Below are positions 1 to 8,430 of a stretch of DNA of 64,000 bases, piece by piece. How positions within the stretch are numbered: position 1 is the stretch's first letter; each line of letters starts with the position of its first letter. This stretch comes from Flavobacteriaceae bacterium F08102 (GTDB lineage: Bacteria; Bacteroidota; Bacteroidia; Flavobacteriales; Flavobacteriaceae): assembly GCA_023015935.1 (NCBI GenBank), contig JALKAY010000001.1, positions 186,874 through 250,873 of the forward strand. The letters run 5' to 3'. The position numbers were made by a program, and so were the translations under genes. Under the pieces are notes generated by a model. It did no database searches and was not told the DNA's origin. It saw nothing but the letters and a program-made list of their open reading frames with translations.

Positions 1-1
1 T

Positions 2-79
2 TCTTCAAAAATTGATGCTCAAATCAAGGTAAAGAACAAGCGGGTTTCTTTTTCAAAATTTGTTAAAAGAATGAATTAG
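2..79 (+). CDS. C-terminal end of an unidentified protein, cut by window start
   Basis: An open frame enters from the left edge and stops with TAG at 77-79. Its 25 visible residues are rich in Lys and Arg and end in KFVKRMN. It is convergent with the GIY-YIG gene, and a gene running in from the left fits this spacing. Too little is visible to name a family, and it could be a chance frame. Confidence 0.35.
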   Translation, partial: SSKIDAQIKVKNKRVSFSKFVKRMN

Positions 80-87
80 GAATGATC

Positions 88-309
88 CTAAAATGTTCTA
101 TTTCTTTGTCGCTTAAGAAAATATTCGCGCTTCATTGCATCAGATCGAAATTCGGAATTTTCAAAATAAACAACTTTCCATGGTCGTTTTGATTTCGTGT
201 ATTTCGATAATCCCTGATTATGATTTGTTAGCCGCTCTTTCATATCTGCCGTATGACCAAAATAAAATGAACCATCCATTTCACTTTGTATAAAATAAAC
301 ACAGTACAT
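88..309 (-). CDS. Small GIY-YIG nuclease-family protein
   Basis: A 73-residue protein of the UPF0213/YhbQ-like single-domain GIY-YIG group. The N-terminus MYCVYFIQSEMDGSFYFG is the GIY-YIG strand pair (VYF ... FYFG), followed by HTADMKERLTNHNQG, where the Arg and the neighbouring polar residues match the family, and by a C-terminal MKREYFLKR block. I chose the ATG at 309; the frame can be extended to a TTG at 330, but homologues begin at MxxVYxLQS. These proteins may act as structure-specific nucleases, but the cellular role is mostly unknown. It is a single gene between the left-edge gene and tRNA-Asp. Confidence 0.85.
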   Translation of the reverse strand: MYCVYFIQSEMDGSFYFGHTADMKERLTNHNQGLSKYTKSKRPWKVVYFENSEFRSDAMKREYFLKRQRNRTF

Positions 310-372
310 ATATGCAAAGCTATGGTACAAATAATGAATCTAAGAAAACGAAAGAGAATTTAGGAATAACCC

Positions 373-406
373 AAAAACAAAAAAGCATCCTGTTAAGGAA
401 GCTTTT
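373..406 (-). terminator. Rho-independent terminator downstream of tRNA-Asp
   Basis: On the minus strand AAAAGCTTCC pairs with GGATGCTTTT (10-bp arms, one T-T mismatch, loop TTAACA) and is followed by a T-rich tract. It lies 68 bp past the 3' end of the tRNA and would end that transcript before the GIY-YIG gene. Confidence 0.7.
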
Positions 407-474
407 CATTGACTAACTCATTGAGTTAGGGTAGTTTGTAAAAAAACTACCAAAACAACACAACATTTTAATTG

Positions 475-548
475 CGGTCTGGACGGGACTCGAACCCGCG
501 ACCCCCTGCGTGACAGGCAGGTATTCTAACCAGCTGAACTACCAAACC
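475..548 (-). tRNA. tRNA-Asp (anticodon GTC)
   Basis: The minus strand reads as a full cloverleaf. Acceptor GGTTTGG pairs with CCAGACC (one T-G pair), the D-arm contains AGCTGGTTAGA, the anticodon loop CTGTCAC has anticodon GTC, and the T-arm is GCGGGTTCGAGTCCCGT. The discriminator base is G, as in bacterial tRNA-Asp. A full CCA end is not encoded. It has its own promoter at 566-596 and terminator at 373-406, so it looks monocistronic. Confidence 0.97.
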
Positions 549-565
549 GTTGCTTTAAGCGGTTG

Positions 566-596
566 CAAATATAAACTCGTTTTTTATATTGGCAAA
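566..596 (-). promoter_or_regulatory. Bacteroidota promoter of tRNA-Asp
   Basis: On the minus strand TTTG (596-593), 19 bp, then TATATTTG (573-566). This is a full match to the Bacteroidota -33 TTTG / -7 TAnnTTTG consensus. Transcription would start about 10-15 bp before the mature tRNA. Confidence 0.8.
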
Positions 597-613
597 GCCT
601 TTTTTTAAGTTTC

Positions 614-1537
614 TTACAAAAATCTTTTTCGACTGATTAAATACGTCGTTAAAATTTGCTCAAATCCTTGGTTAATATCTACAGGAACATACTCAATTTC
701 ATACTGCATACACTTCATTTTCAAACGATTGAAATAACTAGATACTGCAGCTTCATAATTTTCTTTAATCGTATCTGCATATAAATTTATAAAATCTCCA
801 GTCTCAACATCTACAAAACGCTTAGGTGCGTTGTCAAATTCAAAATTCACCTCGTATTTTGCGTCAAAAGTATGAAATAGTACTACTTCGTGCTTATTAT
901 ACTTTAAATGGCGTAGAGCCTCAAATAACTTTTCTTGATCAGCATTTGCCTGAAACATATCTGTAAAAAGGAAAATAAGAGATCGACGGTGAATTTTGTC
1001 AGCGATTTCATGTAGAGAAGCATAGGTTCTTGTTCGCGTTTGCTGTTTATCCCGTAAAACCGTATCTAACTGGTCTAACAACATCCGTCGATGACGTTCA
1101 CTTCCCTTTGCTGGCGCAAAATAAGTGGTTTTTTCTGCATACACACTTAATCCAAAGGCATCGCGCTGACGTTTCAAGATTTCTAAGAGTGCCGCAGCAG
1201 CAATCACAGAGAAACCGACCTTATTCAATTGATTTAAATGAATGGTATTTACTTGGGGATAGTGCATGGAAGAAGAGTTATCAATAATGATATGACTTCT
1301 CAAATTAGTTTCTTCTTCATACCGCTTGACAAATAACTTATCGGTCTTTGCATATAATTTCCAATCTATATGTCGCGTACTCTCCCCCTTATTATACAAA
1401 CGATGCTCGGCAAACTCTACCGAAAATCCATGAAACGGACTCTTGTGCAAACCGGTGATAAATCCCTCAACTACTTGTCTCGCCAAAAGATCTAAACTCT
1501 TTATCGCATCTATACTTTTTACTTCATTCAAAGCCAT
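614..1537 (-). CDS. DUF58 domain protein
   Basis: A 307-residue protein of the DUF58 family, usually found with MoxR AAA ATPases and von Willebrand A proteins. The family core is visible: HRLYNKGESTRHIDWKLYAK, then VKRYEEETN, and a VWA-like metal-site motif DNSSSM (DxSxS type). No signal peptide or membrane segment is visible, so it is likely cytoplasmic. The ATG at 1537 is the natural start. No MoxR gene is adjacent; its neighbours are tRNA-Asp and, upstream, trxA. DUF58 next to trxA is familiar from flavobacterial genomes. Biochemical function is unknown. Confidence 0.9.
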   Translation of the reverse strand: MALNEVKSIDAIKSLDLLARQVVEGFITGLHKSPFHGFSVEFAEHRLYNKGESTRHIDWKLYAKTDKLFVKRYEEETNLRSHIIIDNSSSMHYPQVNTIHLNQLNKVGFSVIAAAALLEILKRQRDAFGLSVYAEKTTYFAPAKGSERHRRMLLDQLDTVLRDKQQTRTRTYASLHEIADKIHRRSLIFLFTDMFQANADQEKLFEALRHLKYNKHEVVLFHTFDAKYEVNFEFDNAPKRFVDVETGDFINLYADTIKENYEAAVSSYFNRLKMKCMQYEIEYVPVDINQGFEQILTTYLISRKRFL

Positions 1538-1719
1538 GATCCAAAGATACTAAAAAACCCTAGGTATCCCATCTTTTAAATTCGTTGCCATATGTACATC
1601 CCATGAACGAAACATTTCCAATCCAAAACAAATTTTAAGCAGTTTTTTCATCATCCTTGCTTTGAACAAAGTCTATTTCTAAAACTAAAATAACTTTACA
1701 AACATCAAGATTATACAGA

Positions 1720-1756
1720 AAAAAAGGGCTGTTTTTTGAAACAGCCCTTTTTTTTA
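1720..1756 (-). terminator. Terminator after trxA
   Basis: The stem AGGGCTGTTT / AAACAGCCCT is flanked by long A and T runs on both sides, so it is a strong intrinsic terminator in either direction. It starts 17 bp past the trxA stop. Confidence 0.9.
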
Positions 1757-1773
1757 ATTTTCTGTGCTAAAAC

Positions 1774-2091
1774 TTACATCAATGCATCTAATTTTTCTGC
1801 ATAGGTAGCTTTCGGCGCAACACCTACTTGCTTATCAACAACTTCACCATTCTTAAAAATCAAAACAGTTGGAATATTTCTAACACCATATTTGGCAGCG
1901 AATTCTTGATTTGCATCAACATCTAACTTACCAACTACTGCTTTACCTTCATAATCTGCATTTAATTCTTCTACAGTAGGAGCTAACATTCTACAAGGTC
2001 CACACCATGCAGCCCAAAAATCCACTAATACTGGTTTGTCTGATTTCAATACTACTTCTTCGAAAGTAGCGTCTGTTATTTCTAATGCCAT
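1774..2091 (-). CDS. trxA: Thioredoxin 1
   Basis: A 105-residue classical thioredoxin, a cytoplasmic disulfide reductase working with thioredoxin reductase. The active site is WCGPC with the cysteines at residues 30 and 33 (FWAAWCGPCRM). Other family marks are the buried acid (VDFWA) and the cis-proline loop RNIPTV. Length is standard and there is no signal peptide. The ATG start at 2091 is clear. It has its own promoter (2126-2133) and terminator (1720-1756), so it is probably expressed alone. Confidence 0.98.
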   Translation of the reverse strand: MALEITDATFEEVVLKSDKPVLVDFWAAWCGPCRMLAPTVEELNADYEGKAVVGKLDVDANQEFAAKYGVRNIPTVLIFKNGEVVDKQVGVAPKATYAEKLDALM

Positions 2092-2125
2092 GTTATTTTT
2101 TTTATAATATTATACATTTCTTATA

Positions 2126-2133
2126 CAAAAGTA
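2126..2133 (-). promoter_or_regulatory. -7 box upstream of trxA
   Basis: TACTTTTG on the minus strand matches TAnnTTTG exactly. The -33 region (GGGGTTTAG about 18 bp upstream) is a poorer match. The expected leader is about 30 nt. Confidence 0.5.
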
Positions 2134-2211
2134 CACAAATAAATTGCTAAACCCCAAGCCACTTCATTACTTTTGTCTATAGCCTTATTAAATTTTGTTA
2201 TCAAAGTTCTC

Positions 2212-3168
2212 TTAAAAAACAGCTTCGGCTACCGCTTTGATATTTGACGACCTTCCCATAGAATAATAATGTAGTACAGGAACCTTCGCTTTAATTAACT
2301 CTTTACTCTGTGCAATACACCAATCAATACCTACTTGTCTCACGGCTGTATTGTCTTTACAAGACACTACAGACATGATTAACTCATCGGGTATATCAAC
2401 CTTAAATCGATGTGGGATTTGATTGAGTTGTTTCTTAGTAGCAATAGGTTTTAACCCTGGAATAATGGGAACCGTAATTCCTTCTGCTCTACATTTATCG
2501 ACAAATTCAAAATATTTTTTATTATCAAAAAACATTTGTGTGACAATATACGATGCACCAGCCTTTATTTTTTTCTTTAAGAAGTGAATATCTGAATCCA
2601 AACTAGGCGCTTCCATGTGTTTTTCTGGGTATCCCGCTACCCCAATACAAAAATCTGTTTTGGATGAATTTTGCAAATCTGGATCTAAATATTGACCTTC
2701 ATTCATTCGTCGAACCTGAGTTACTAAATCACTCGCATATTGATTTCCCTCCTTTTCTGGCTTAAAATAGGTTTCGCTTTTTACCGCATCCCCACGTAAG
2801 GCCATAACATTTTGAATTCCTAAAAAGTCAAGATCTATCAAAAAGTTCTCCGTATCTTCTTTGGTAAATCCGCCACATAAAATATGAGGTATGGCATCTA
2901 CCTGATATTTATTCTGTATAGCGGCACAAATCCCTACAGTCCCTGGCCGCTTTTTTACTACCTTTTTTTCTAACAATCCATTTTCCAACTCCCTAAACAC
3001 GTATTCTTCACGGTGATAGGTTACATCGATGAACGGCGGATTAAATTCCATTAAAGGGTCGATATTATCAAAAATAGATTTAATATCTTGTCCTTTTAAA
3101 GGCGGTAAAATTTCAAACGAAAATTGTGTTTTTCCGTTCGCTTTTGTTAAATGTTCTGTTACTTTCAT
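2212..3168 (-). CDS. metF: 5,10-methylenetetrahydrofolate reductase
   Basis: A 318-residue FAD enzyme that makes 5-methyl-THF for methionine synthase. The TIM-barrel family signatures are present: QFSFEILPP near the N-terminus (catalytic Glu), DVTYH, NVMALRGD, IGVAGYPEKH, YIVTQMFFD and IIPGLKPI. Length matches bacterial MetF. ATG at 3168. It is the last gene of the minus-strand metH(N)-metH(C)-metF group, 111 bp after metH(C), and so plausibly falls under the SAM-I riboswitch at 7021-7129. Confidence 0.97.
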   Translation of the reverse strand: MKVTEHLTKANGKTQFSFEILPPLKGQDIKSIFDNIDPLMEFNPPFIDVTYHREEYVFRELENGLLEKKVVKKRPGTVGICAAIQNKYQVDAIPHILCGGFTKEDTENFLIDLDFLGIQNVMALRGDAVKSETYFKPEKEGNQYASDLVTQVRRMNEGQYLDPDLQNSSKTDFCIGVAGYPEKHMEAPSLDSDIHFLKKKIKAGASYIVTQMFFDNKKYFEFVDKCRAEGITVPIIPGLKPIATKKQLNQIPHRFKVDIPDELIMSVVSCKDNTAVRQVGIDWCIAQSKELIKAKVPVLHYYSMGRSSNIKAVAEAVF

Positions 3169-3265
3169 TGTCTTATTTCTATCTATGTGAGCCTTCCCGA
3201 TTCAACCGTATTTTTATGCTCTTTTTCTACTACTTACTTTTTCACTTTCACCCTACTTTCCAACA

Positions 3266-3293
3266 TTTCAGATAAAGGCTTAATTATCTGAAA
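3266..3293 (-). repeat. 10-bp perfect inverted repeat across the metH(C) stop codon
   Basis: TTTCAGATAA and TTATCTGAAA flank an 8-base loop, and the stop codon of metH(C) falls in the loop/arm region. There is no T tract on the minus strand, so it is not a standard terminator. It could slow transcription, stabilise the mRNA end, or be chance. Confidence 0.5.
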
Positions 3294-5949
3294 GATTAGG
3301 ACTTAACCATTTTCGCGCCAATTCCAAGTCGATACCTCTACGTACCGCGTAATCTTTTAGCTGATCTTCCTGTATTTTTCCCAATCCAAAATATTTGGAT
3401 GCTGGATTTGCAAAATAATACCCAGAAACACTTGATGCAGGCCACATGGCTAAACTATCTGTCAATTTTACCCCAATTTTTTCTTCCACTTCCAAAAGTT
3501 TCCATATCGTTTTTTTCTCCAAATGATCAGGACAAGCAGGATATCCAGGTGCAGGACGAATCCCCGTATATTCCTCACTAATTAACGACTCACTACTTAA
3601 ATTCTCACCAGCAGCATACCCCCAGTAATCAGTTCTCACTTGATAGTGTAAATATTCAGCAAAAGCCTCTGCCAATCGATCTGCTAACGCTTTTACCATA
3701 ATAGCATTATAGTCGTCATTTCCTGCTTTATACTTTCCTGACAGTTCATCAGAACCAAAACCTGTAGTCACGCAAAAACACCCTACATAATCCTTTTTAC
3801 CCGTACTTTTTGGCGCAATAAAATCTGACAACGCAATGTTGGGCTGCCCTTCTCTTTTCTCTAATTGCTGCCGCAACGTAAGAAAATTAAGTTGTTTCCC
3901 ATTATGGTAAACTTCTATATCGTCTCCCACTGCATTAGCTTCAAAAAGTCCAAAGATTCCCTTTGCTTTAAATAATTTCTTATCTAAAATTTCATTTAAT
4001 AAATGCTTCGCATCTTTAAACAACTCCGTAGCTTGTTCACCCACCACGTCATCGGTTAAAATAGCTGGATATTTTCCATGTAGCTCCCAACTTCTAAAAA
4101 AGGGTGACCAATCTATATAGTCAAGCAATACCGTTAAATCGAGATCATCAATGATATGAATCCCCATTTTATTTGGTTTTACTGGGGTAAACGAAGACCA
4201 ATCAATTTTGACATGTCTTTTACGAGCCTCTTCAATACTAATCAGTGATTTTTTCTTAGCACGTGACATAAATTGAAGCCTAAACTTTTCGTATTCTTCG
4301 CGAATTTGCGCTTTATAATCTTGCCGATTATCATTTAATAAATCTCCAACCACCGTTACTGCTCTTGACGCATCATTTACGTGAATCACTGAATGATAAT
4401 GCGGAGCAACCTTAACGGCAGAATGTGCACGTGAAGTAGTTGCGCCACCAATCATAAGTGGAATGGTAAAATTCTTCTTCTCTAATTCTTTGGCAACGTG
4501 AACCATTTCATCTAAGGAAGGAGTGATTAGTCCGCTTAGTCCAATCACATCTACTTTTTCAGCAATTGCGGTTTCTATAATTTTTTCTGGAGGAACCATG
4601 ACCCCTAAATCAACAATCTCATAATTATTACATGCCAATACGACAGCTACAATATTTTTTCCAATATCGTGTACATCGCCTTTTACAGTAGCCATCAATA
4701 TTTTACCAGCAGCTTCACGCGGTCCTTCTCCTTTTGAAGCTTCAATAAAGGGTTCTAAATAAGCTACCGCTTTTTTCATCACCCGCGCCGATTTCACCAC
4801 TTGGGGTAAAAACATCTTTCCACTTCCAAACAAATCTCCCACCACATTCATACCAATCATCAAGTGTCCCTCAATTACTTCAATAGGTTTCCCTACAGCA
4901 GCACGTGCTTCCTCTACATCCTCTATAATAAACGCATCAATTCCTTTCACCAAGGCATGGGTAATCCGATCTTGTAACGGCTCTTTTCGCCATAATAATT
5001 TAGTAACATCATCTTCTTTCTGCACTCCAACCACGGTCTCTGCAAATTCGAGCAAGCGTTCTGTTGCATCATCTCTGCGGTCTAATAATACATCCTCAAC
5101 ACGTTCCAATAAGTCTTTAGGAATTTCATCATAGACTTCTAGCATGGTTGGATTAACAATTCCCATGGTCATTCCATGCTGAATTGCATGATATAAAAAA
5201 GAAGAATGCATGGCTTCACGAACAGGATTATTCCCTCTAAATGAAAAAGAAACATTACTTACTCCACCACTTACATTTACATAAGGTAAGTTTTCACGAA
5301 TCCATTTGGTGGCTCTAAAAAAGTCTACTGCATTTTGTCGATGTTCTTCCATTCCGGTTGCTACCGGAAAAATATTAGGATCAAAAATAATATCTTGAGG
5401 AGGGAATTTTACAATATCAACGAGAATTCGATACGATCGTTCACAAATCTTAATTCTACGTTCATAACTATCTGCTTGTCCATCTTCGTCAAACGCCATA
5501 ACAATTACGGCAGCACCGTATCGCTTTACTAGTTTAGCCTGCCTGATAAATTCCTTTTCACCTTCTTTTAGACTAATCGAATTTACCACGCATTTTCCTT
5601 GTACTACCTGCAATCCTGCCTCGATAATTTCCCATTTTGAACTGTCAATCATAATGGGCACTTTGGCAATATCAGGCTCGGCGGCAATGAGGTTTAAAAA
5701 ATTAACCATTGCTTCCGCTCCATCGAGCATTCCTTCGTCCATATTGACGTCAATAATCTGAGCCCCGCCTTCAACCTGTTCTCTTGCTATATCTAAGGCT
5801 TCTTCAAATTTTTCTTCTTTAATTAAGCGTAAAAACTTCTTAGACCCTGTGACATTGGTACGCTCTCCGACATTCACAAAATTTGTATTAGGCGTAACTA
5901 CCAGTGGTTCTAAACCTGATAAGGTCAAATATTTTTGTTGTTTACTCAT
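3280..5949 (-). CDS. metH: Methionine synthase, folate/cobalamin/reactivation part
   Basis: An 889-residue protein corresponding to the C-terminal two thirds of cobalamin-dependent methionine synthase. Domains in order: pterin-binding barrel (about 15-280; [20 protein letters not shown]), cobalamin cap and B12 domain (about 310-540; DVHDIGKN with the cobalt-ligand His near residue 427, then GLSGLITPS and GGATTSR), and AdoMet reactivation domain (about 590-889; [24 protein letters not shown]). The homocysteine-binding module is encoded separately, just upstream, with a 4-bp ATGA overlap, so the two parts are probably made together. Split metH is common in flavobacteria. ATG at 5949. Confidence 0.97.
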   Translation of the reverse strand: MSKQQKYLTLSGLEPLVVTPNTNFVNVGERTNVTGSKKFLRLIKEEKFEEALDIAREQVEGGAQIIDVNMDEGMLDGAEAMVNFLNLIAAEPDIAKVPIMIDSSKWEIIEAGLQVVQGKCVVNSISLKEGEKEFIRQAKLVKRYGAAVIVMAFDEDGQADSYERRIKICERSYRILVDIVKFPPQDIIFDPNIFPVATGMEEHRQNAVDFFRATKWIRENLPYVNVSGGVSNVSFSFRGNNPVREAMHSSFLYHAIQHGMTMGIVNPTMLEVYDEIPKDLLERVEDVLLDRRDDATERLLEFAETVVGVQKEDDVTKLLWRKEPLQDRITHALVKGIDAFIIEDVEEARAAVGKPIEVIEGHLMIGMNVVGDLFGSGKMFLPQVVKSARVMKKAVAYLEPFIEASKGEGPREAAGKILMATVKGDVHDIGKNIVAVVLACNNYEIVDLGVMVPPEKIIETAIAEKVDVIGLSGLITPSLDEMVHVAKELEKKNFTIPLMIGGATTSRAHSAVKVAPHYHSVIHVNDASRAVTVVGDLLNDNRQDYKAQIREEYEKFRLQFMSRAKKKSLISIEEARKRHVKIDWSSFTPVKPNKMGIHIIDDLDLTVLLDYIDWSPFFRSWELHGKYPAILTDDVVGEQATELFKDAKHLLNEILDKKLFKAKGIFGLFEANAVGDDIEVYHNGKQLNFLTLRQQLEKREGQPNIALSDFIAPKSTGKKDYVGCFCVTTGFGSDELSGKYKAGNDDYNAIMVKALADRLAEAFAEYLHYQVRTDYWGYAAGENLSSESLISEEYTGIRPAPGYPACPDHLEKKTIWKLLEVEEKIGVKLTDSLAMWPASSVSGYYFANPASKYFGLGKIQEDQLKDYAVRRGIDLELARKWLSPNLSDN

Positions 5950-6953
5950 GACGTGGGGGTGTTTACTTTGCGAGGTGCATAGTTGCGTGCAACTTCTGCG
6001 ATGGCCTGAATATGTTCAGGATTAGTCCCGCAACAGCCTCCAATTATATTTATCAAATTTTCCTTTAAATACGATTCGATTAAATCTTTCATTTCTAAAG
6101 CTGATTGATCGTACTCACCAAAGGCATTTGGCAAGCCAGCATTGGGATGAGCAGATGTATAAAATTCAGTCTGACTAGCCAATCGTTGTAAATACGGCTG
6201 TAATTGATCTGCTCCTAAGGCACAATTAAAACCAACACTAAGCAGTGGAATATGGCTAATGGAAATCAAAAAAGCTTCTACAGTTTGTCCAGACAGGGTT
6301 CTTCCCGAAGCATCGGTAATCGTTCCAGAAACCATGATTGGAATTCGTTCTCCTCGTTCTTCAAACACCTCATCAATAGCAAACAGTGCAGCTTTTGCGT
6401 TGAGGGTATCGAAGATTGTTTCAACTAATAATAGGTCTACACCACCATCAATTAATGCTTCAACCTGTTGCTTATAGGCTTTGCGTAAATCTTCAAATGT
6501 AACCGCCCTAAAGGCAGGATTATTTACATCAGGCGACATAGATGCGGTACGATTTGTTGGCCCAATAGAACCTGCTACAAATCGTGGTTTATGAGGCTCC
6601 TTCGCTGTAAATTCATCTGCAACTTCACGTGCTAATTGCGCAGAAATAACATTCAATTCAGTTACCAAATCTTCCATTTTATAATCTGCCATGGCGATGG
6701 TAGTTCCAGAAAACGTATTGGTTTCAATAATATCCGCTCCAGCCTCAAAATACTTTCGATGTATGGTTTTAATCGCATCTGGTTGCGTTAAAGACAGCAA
6801 ATCATTGTTCCCTTGCAAGGGTAATGGATAGTCCTTAAAACGTTCACCTCTAAAATCTTCCTCGGTAAACTTATAGCGTTGCAACATGGTTCCCATGGCT
6901 CCATCTAAGACAAGAATTCGCTCTTTTAAAAGCTGATCAATATTCTTTTTCAT
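5946..6953 (-). CDS. metH: Methionine synthase, homocysteine S-methyltransferase part
   Basis: A 335-residue homocysteine-binding, zinc-dependent barrel, equivalent to the N-terminal module of MetH. It begins with [13 protein letters not shown]. The three zinc-ligand cysteines are visible: Cys244 in GFNCALG, and Cys307/Cys308 in [12 protein letters not shown] take the ATG at 6953; a TTG directly upstream (6956) is in frame but unlikely. The stop overlaps the next start by 4 bp, suggesting translational coupling. The leader carries a SAM-I riboswitch (7021-7129), so high SAM should reduce expression. It needs the partner protein for folate and cobalamin chemistry. Confidence 0.97.
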   Translation of the reverse strand: MKKNIDQLLKERILVLDGAMGTMLQRYKFTEEDFRGERFKDYPLPLQGNNDLLSLTQPDAIKTIHRKYFEAGADIIETNTFSGTTIAMADYKMEDLVTELNVISAQLAREVADEFTAKEPHKPRFVAGSIGPTNRTASMSPDVNNPAFRAVTFEDLRKAYKQQVEALIDGGVDLLLVETIFDTLNAKAALFAIDEVFEERGERIPIMVSGTITDASGRTLSGQTVEAFLISISHIPLLSVGFNCALGADQLQPYLQRLASQTEFYTSAHPNAGLPNAFGEYDQSALEMKDLIESYLKENLINIIGGCCGTNPEHIQAIAEVARNYAPRKVNTPTS

Positions 6954-7020
6954 CAATTAATTTTATTTATACTTTACGATATGTAGCCAAGAAGGTAGGA
7001 GAACTCAACTGAATTCTAGG

Positions 7021-7129
7021 GTTATCTATCCGACGAAGCGGTAGAATTTAGCACCTTCTTATCCCATAGAATCGGGAAAAGGGTTGCTAAGGCTTCACTG
7101 GGTCTAATCCCTCTGCCTTTCTTGATAAC
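7021..7129 (-). promoter_or_regulatory. SAM-I riboswitch controlling metH/metF
   Basis: The minus strand contains the S-box core: GTTATCAAGAAAGGCAGAGG, then GATTAGACCC, AGTGAAGCC, TTAGCAACCC, and the 3' part AAGGTGCTAAATTCTACC ending ATAGATAAC. GTTATC at the 5' end pairs with GATAAC at the 3' end to close P1. It sits 68 bp upstream of metH(N). A possible -7 box (TTGCTTTG, 7166-7159) lies upstream. No clear terminator hairpin follows; instead ACCTTCTT (6996-6989) can pair with AAGAAGGT in the aptamer. Confidence 0.95.
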
Positions 7130-7237
7130 ATAGGTAAATGAATGAACTAATTACCCTACAAAGCAATGAATTATTTTGGAGAATACCACATAAAAAACAC
7201 GATATCTTTTAAGTACCCAAAGCTCCTTTCTTCTCAT

Positions 7238-8428
7238 TTACATTTCTATTTTTTGCAAAGCCTGATTTAAATCATTAATTATATCTTTATAATGTTCTAA
7301 CCCAACAGAAACTCTCACTAAACCATCAGAAATACCGACCGCTAATCGATCCTTTTCAGGCAACTTACTATGAGTTGTCGAAGCGGGATGAGTTACAATG
7401 GTTTTTGTATCTCCTAAATTTGCTGAGAGCGAACAAAGTTGGAGCGCATTTAAAAACGCTTCTCCAGCTTTCACCCCTCCTTTTACTTGAAAAGCAATAA
7501 TATTACCCCCTGCTTTCATTTGTTTTTTTGCAATTTCATAGTGAGGGTGTGAAGGTAGAAACGGATATTTCACCCAATCTACTGCCAGTTGTTTTTCTAA
7601 AAACTGTGCTACTTTAAGGGCATTTTCACAGTGTTTATCTACTCTTACCGCTAAGGTCTCTAAACTTTTAGACAAGACCCACGCATTAAAAGGAGCTAAG
7701 GCTGGTCCTGTGTTTCTTGAAAACAAATAAATTTCACGAATCAATGCCGCATTACCAACGGTAATTCCCCCCAGAACTCTTCCTTGCCCATCCATTAATT
7801 TTGTGGCAGAATGAATAACTAAATCGGCTCCAAACTGTATTGGCTGTTGCAAATAAGGTGTCGCGAAACAATTATCAATAACCAATAGAAGCTCATGTTT
7901 CTTAGCAAAATCTCCCAACCGTTGTAAATCGAGGATATCAACCCCTGGATTGGTAGGGCTCTCGGCATAAATTATTTTAGTATTGGATTGAACAAGTGAC
8001 TCAAGCTGATCTAAGTCATTACTATTAAAAAAAGTCGTTGATATATTCCACTTGGGCAAAAACTTAGTCATCAAAGTGAAGGTAGAACCAAAGATAGAAC
8101 GCGCGGATAACACATGATCTCCACTGTTCAACAAAGCCGCTAAGGTTGAAAAAACCGCAGACATCCCCGTTGCAAATGCATACCCTGCTTCAGCACCTTC
8201 CATTTCACATACCTTATCAACAAATTCACTTGTGTTCGGGTTCGTAAAACGACTATAAATATTTCGTTCTTTTTCTTCCGCAAAGGAAGTGCGCATATCT
8301 TCCGCATCTTCAAAGACAAAACTTGAAGTGAGGTAAATAGGGGTTGAATGCTCTAGGAATTGACTTCGATCTTGTTGTGTTCTAATTGCTGAAGTCTCAA
8401 AATGAGGCTTGGATGCTTGATCTTTCAT
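7238..8428 (-). CDS. metZ: O-succinylhomoserine sulfhydrylase / cystathionine gamma-synthase-type PLP enzyme
   Basis: A 396-residue member of the Cys/Met metabolism PLP family. Signs: IYSRFTNPNTSEF, ATGMSAVFS (phosphate-binding loop), AESPTNPG, VIDNCFATP, and the PLP-lysine in SATKLMDGQG (Lys210). The family cannot be split by eye into MetZ, MetB or MetC; the overall pattern and position favour a sulfhydrylase or gamma-synthase acting on an activated homoserine. It starts 2 bp after the stop of the thrA fusion (TAATCATG), so it is in the same operon as the enzyme that makes its likely substrate. Confidence 0.85.
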   Translation of the reverse strand: MKDQASKPHFETSAIRTQQDRSQFLEHSTPIYLTSSFVFEDAEDMRTSFAEEKERNIYSRFTNPNTSEFVDKVCEMEGAEAGYAFATGMSAVFSTLAALLNSGDHVLSARSIFGSTFTLMTKFLPKWNISTTFFNSNDLDQLESLVQSNTKIIYAESPTNPGVDILDLQRLGDFAKKHELLLVIDNCFATPYLQQPIQFGADLVIHSATKLMDGQGRVLGGITVGNAALIREIYLFSRNTGPALAPFNAWVLSKSLETLAVRVDKHCENALKVAQFLEKQLAVDWVKYPFLPSHPHYEIAKKQMKAGGNIIAFQVKGGVKAGEAFLNALQLCSLSANLGDTKTIVTHPASTTHSKLPEKDRLAVGISDGLVRVSVGLEHYKDIINDLNQALQKIEM

Positions 8429-8430
8429 GA

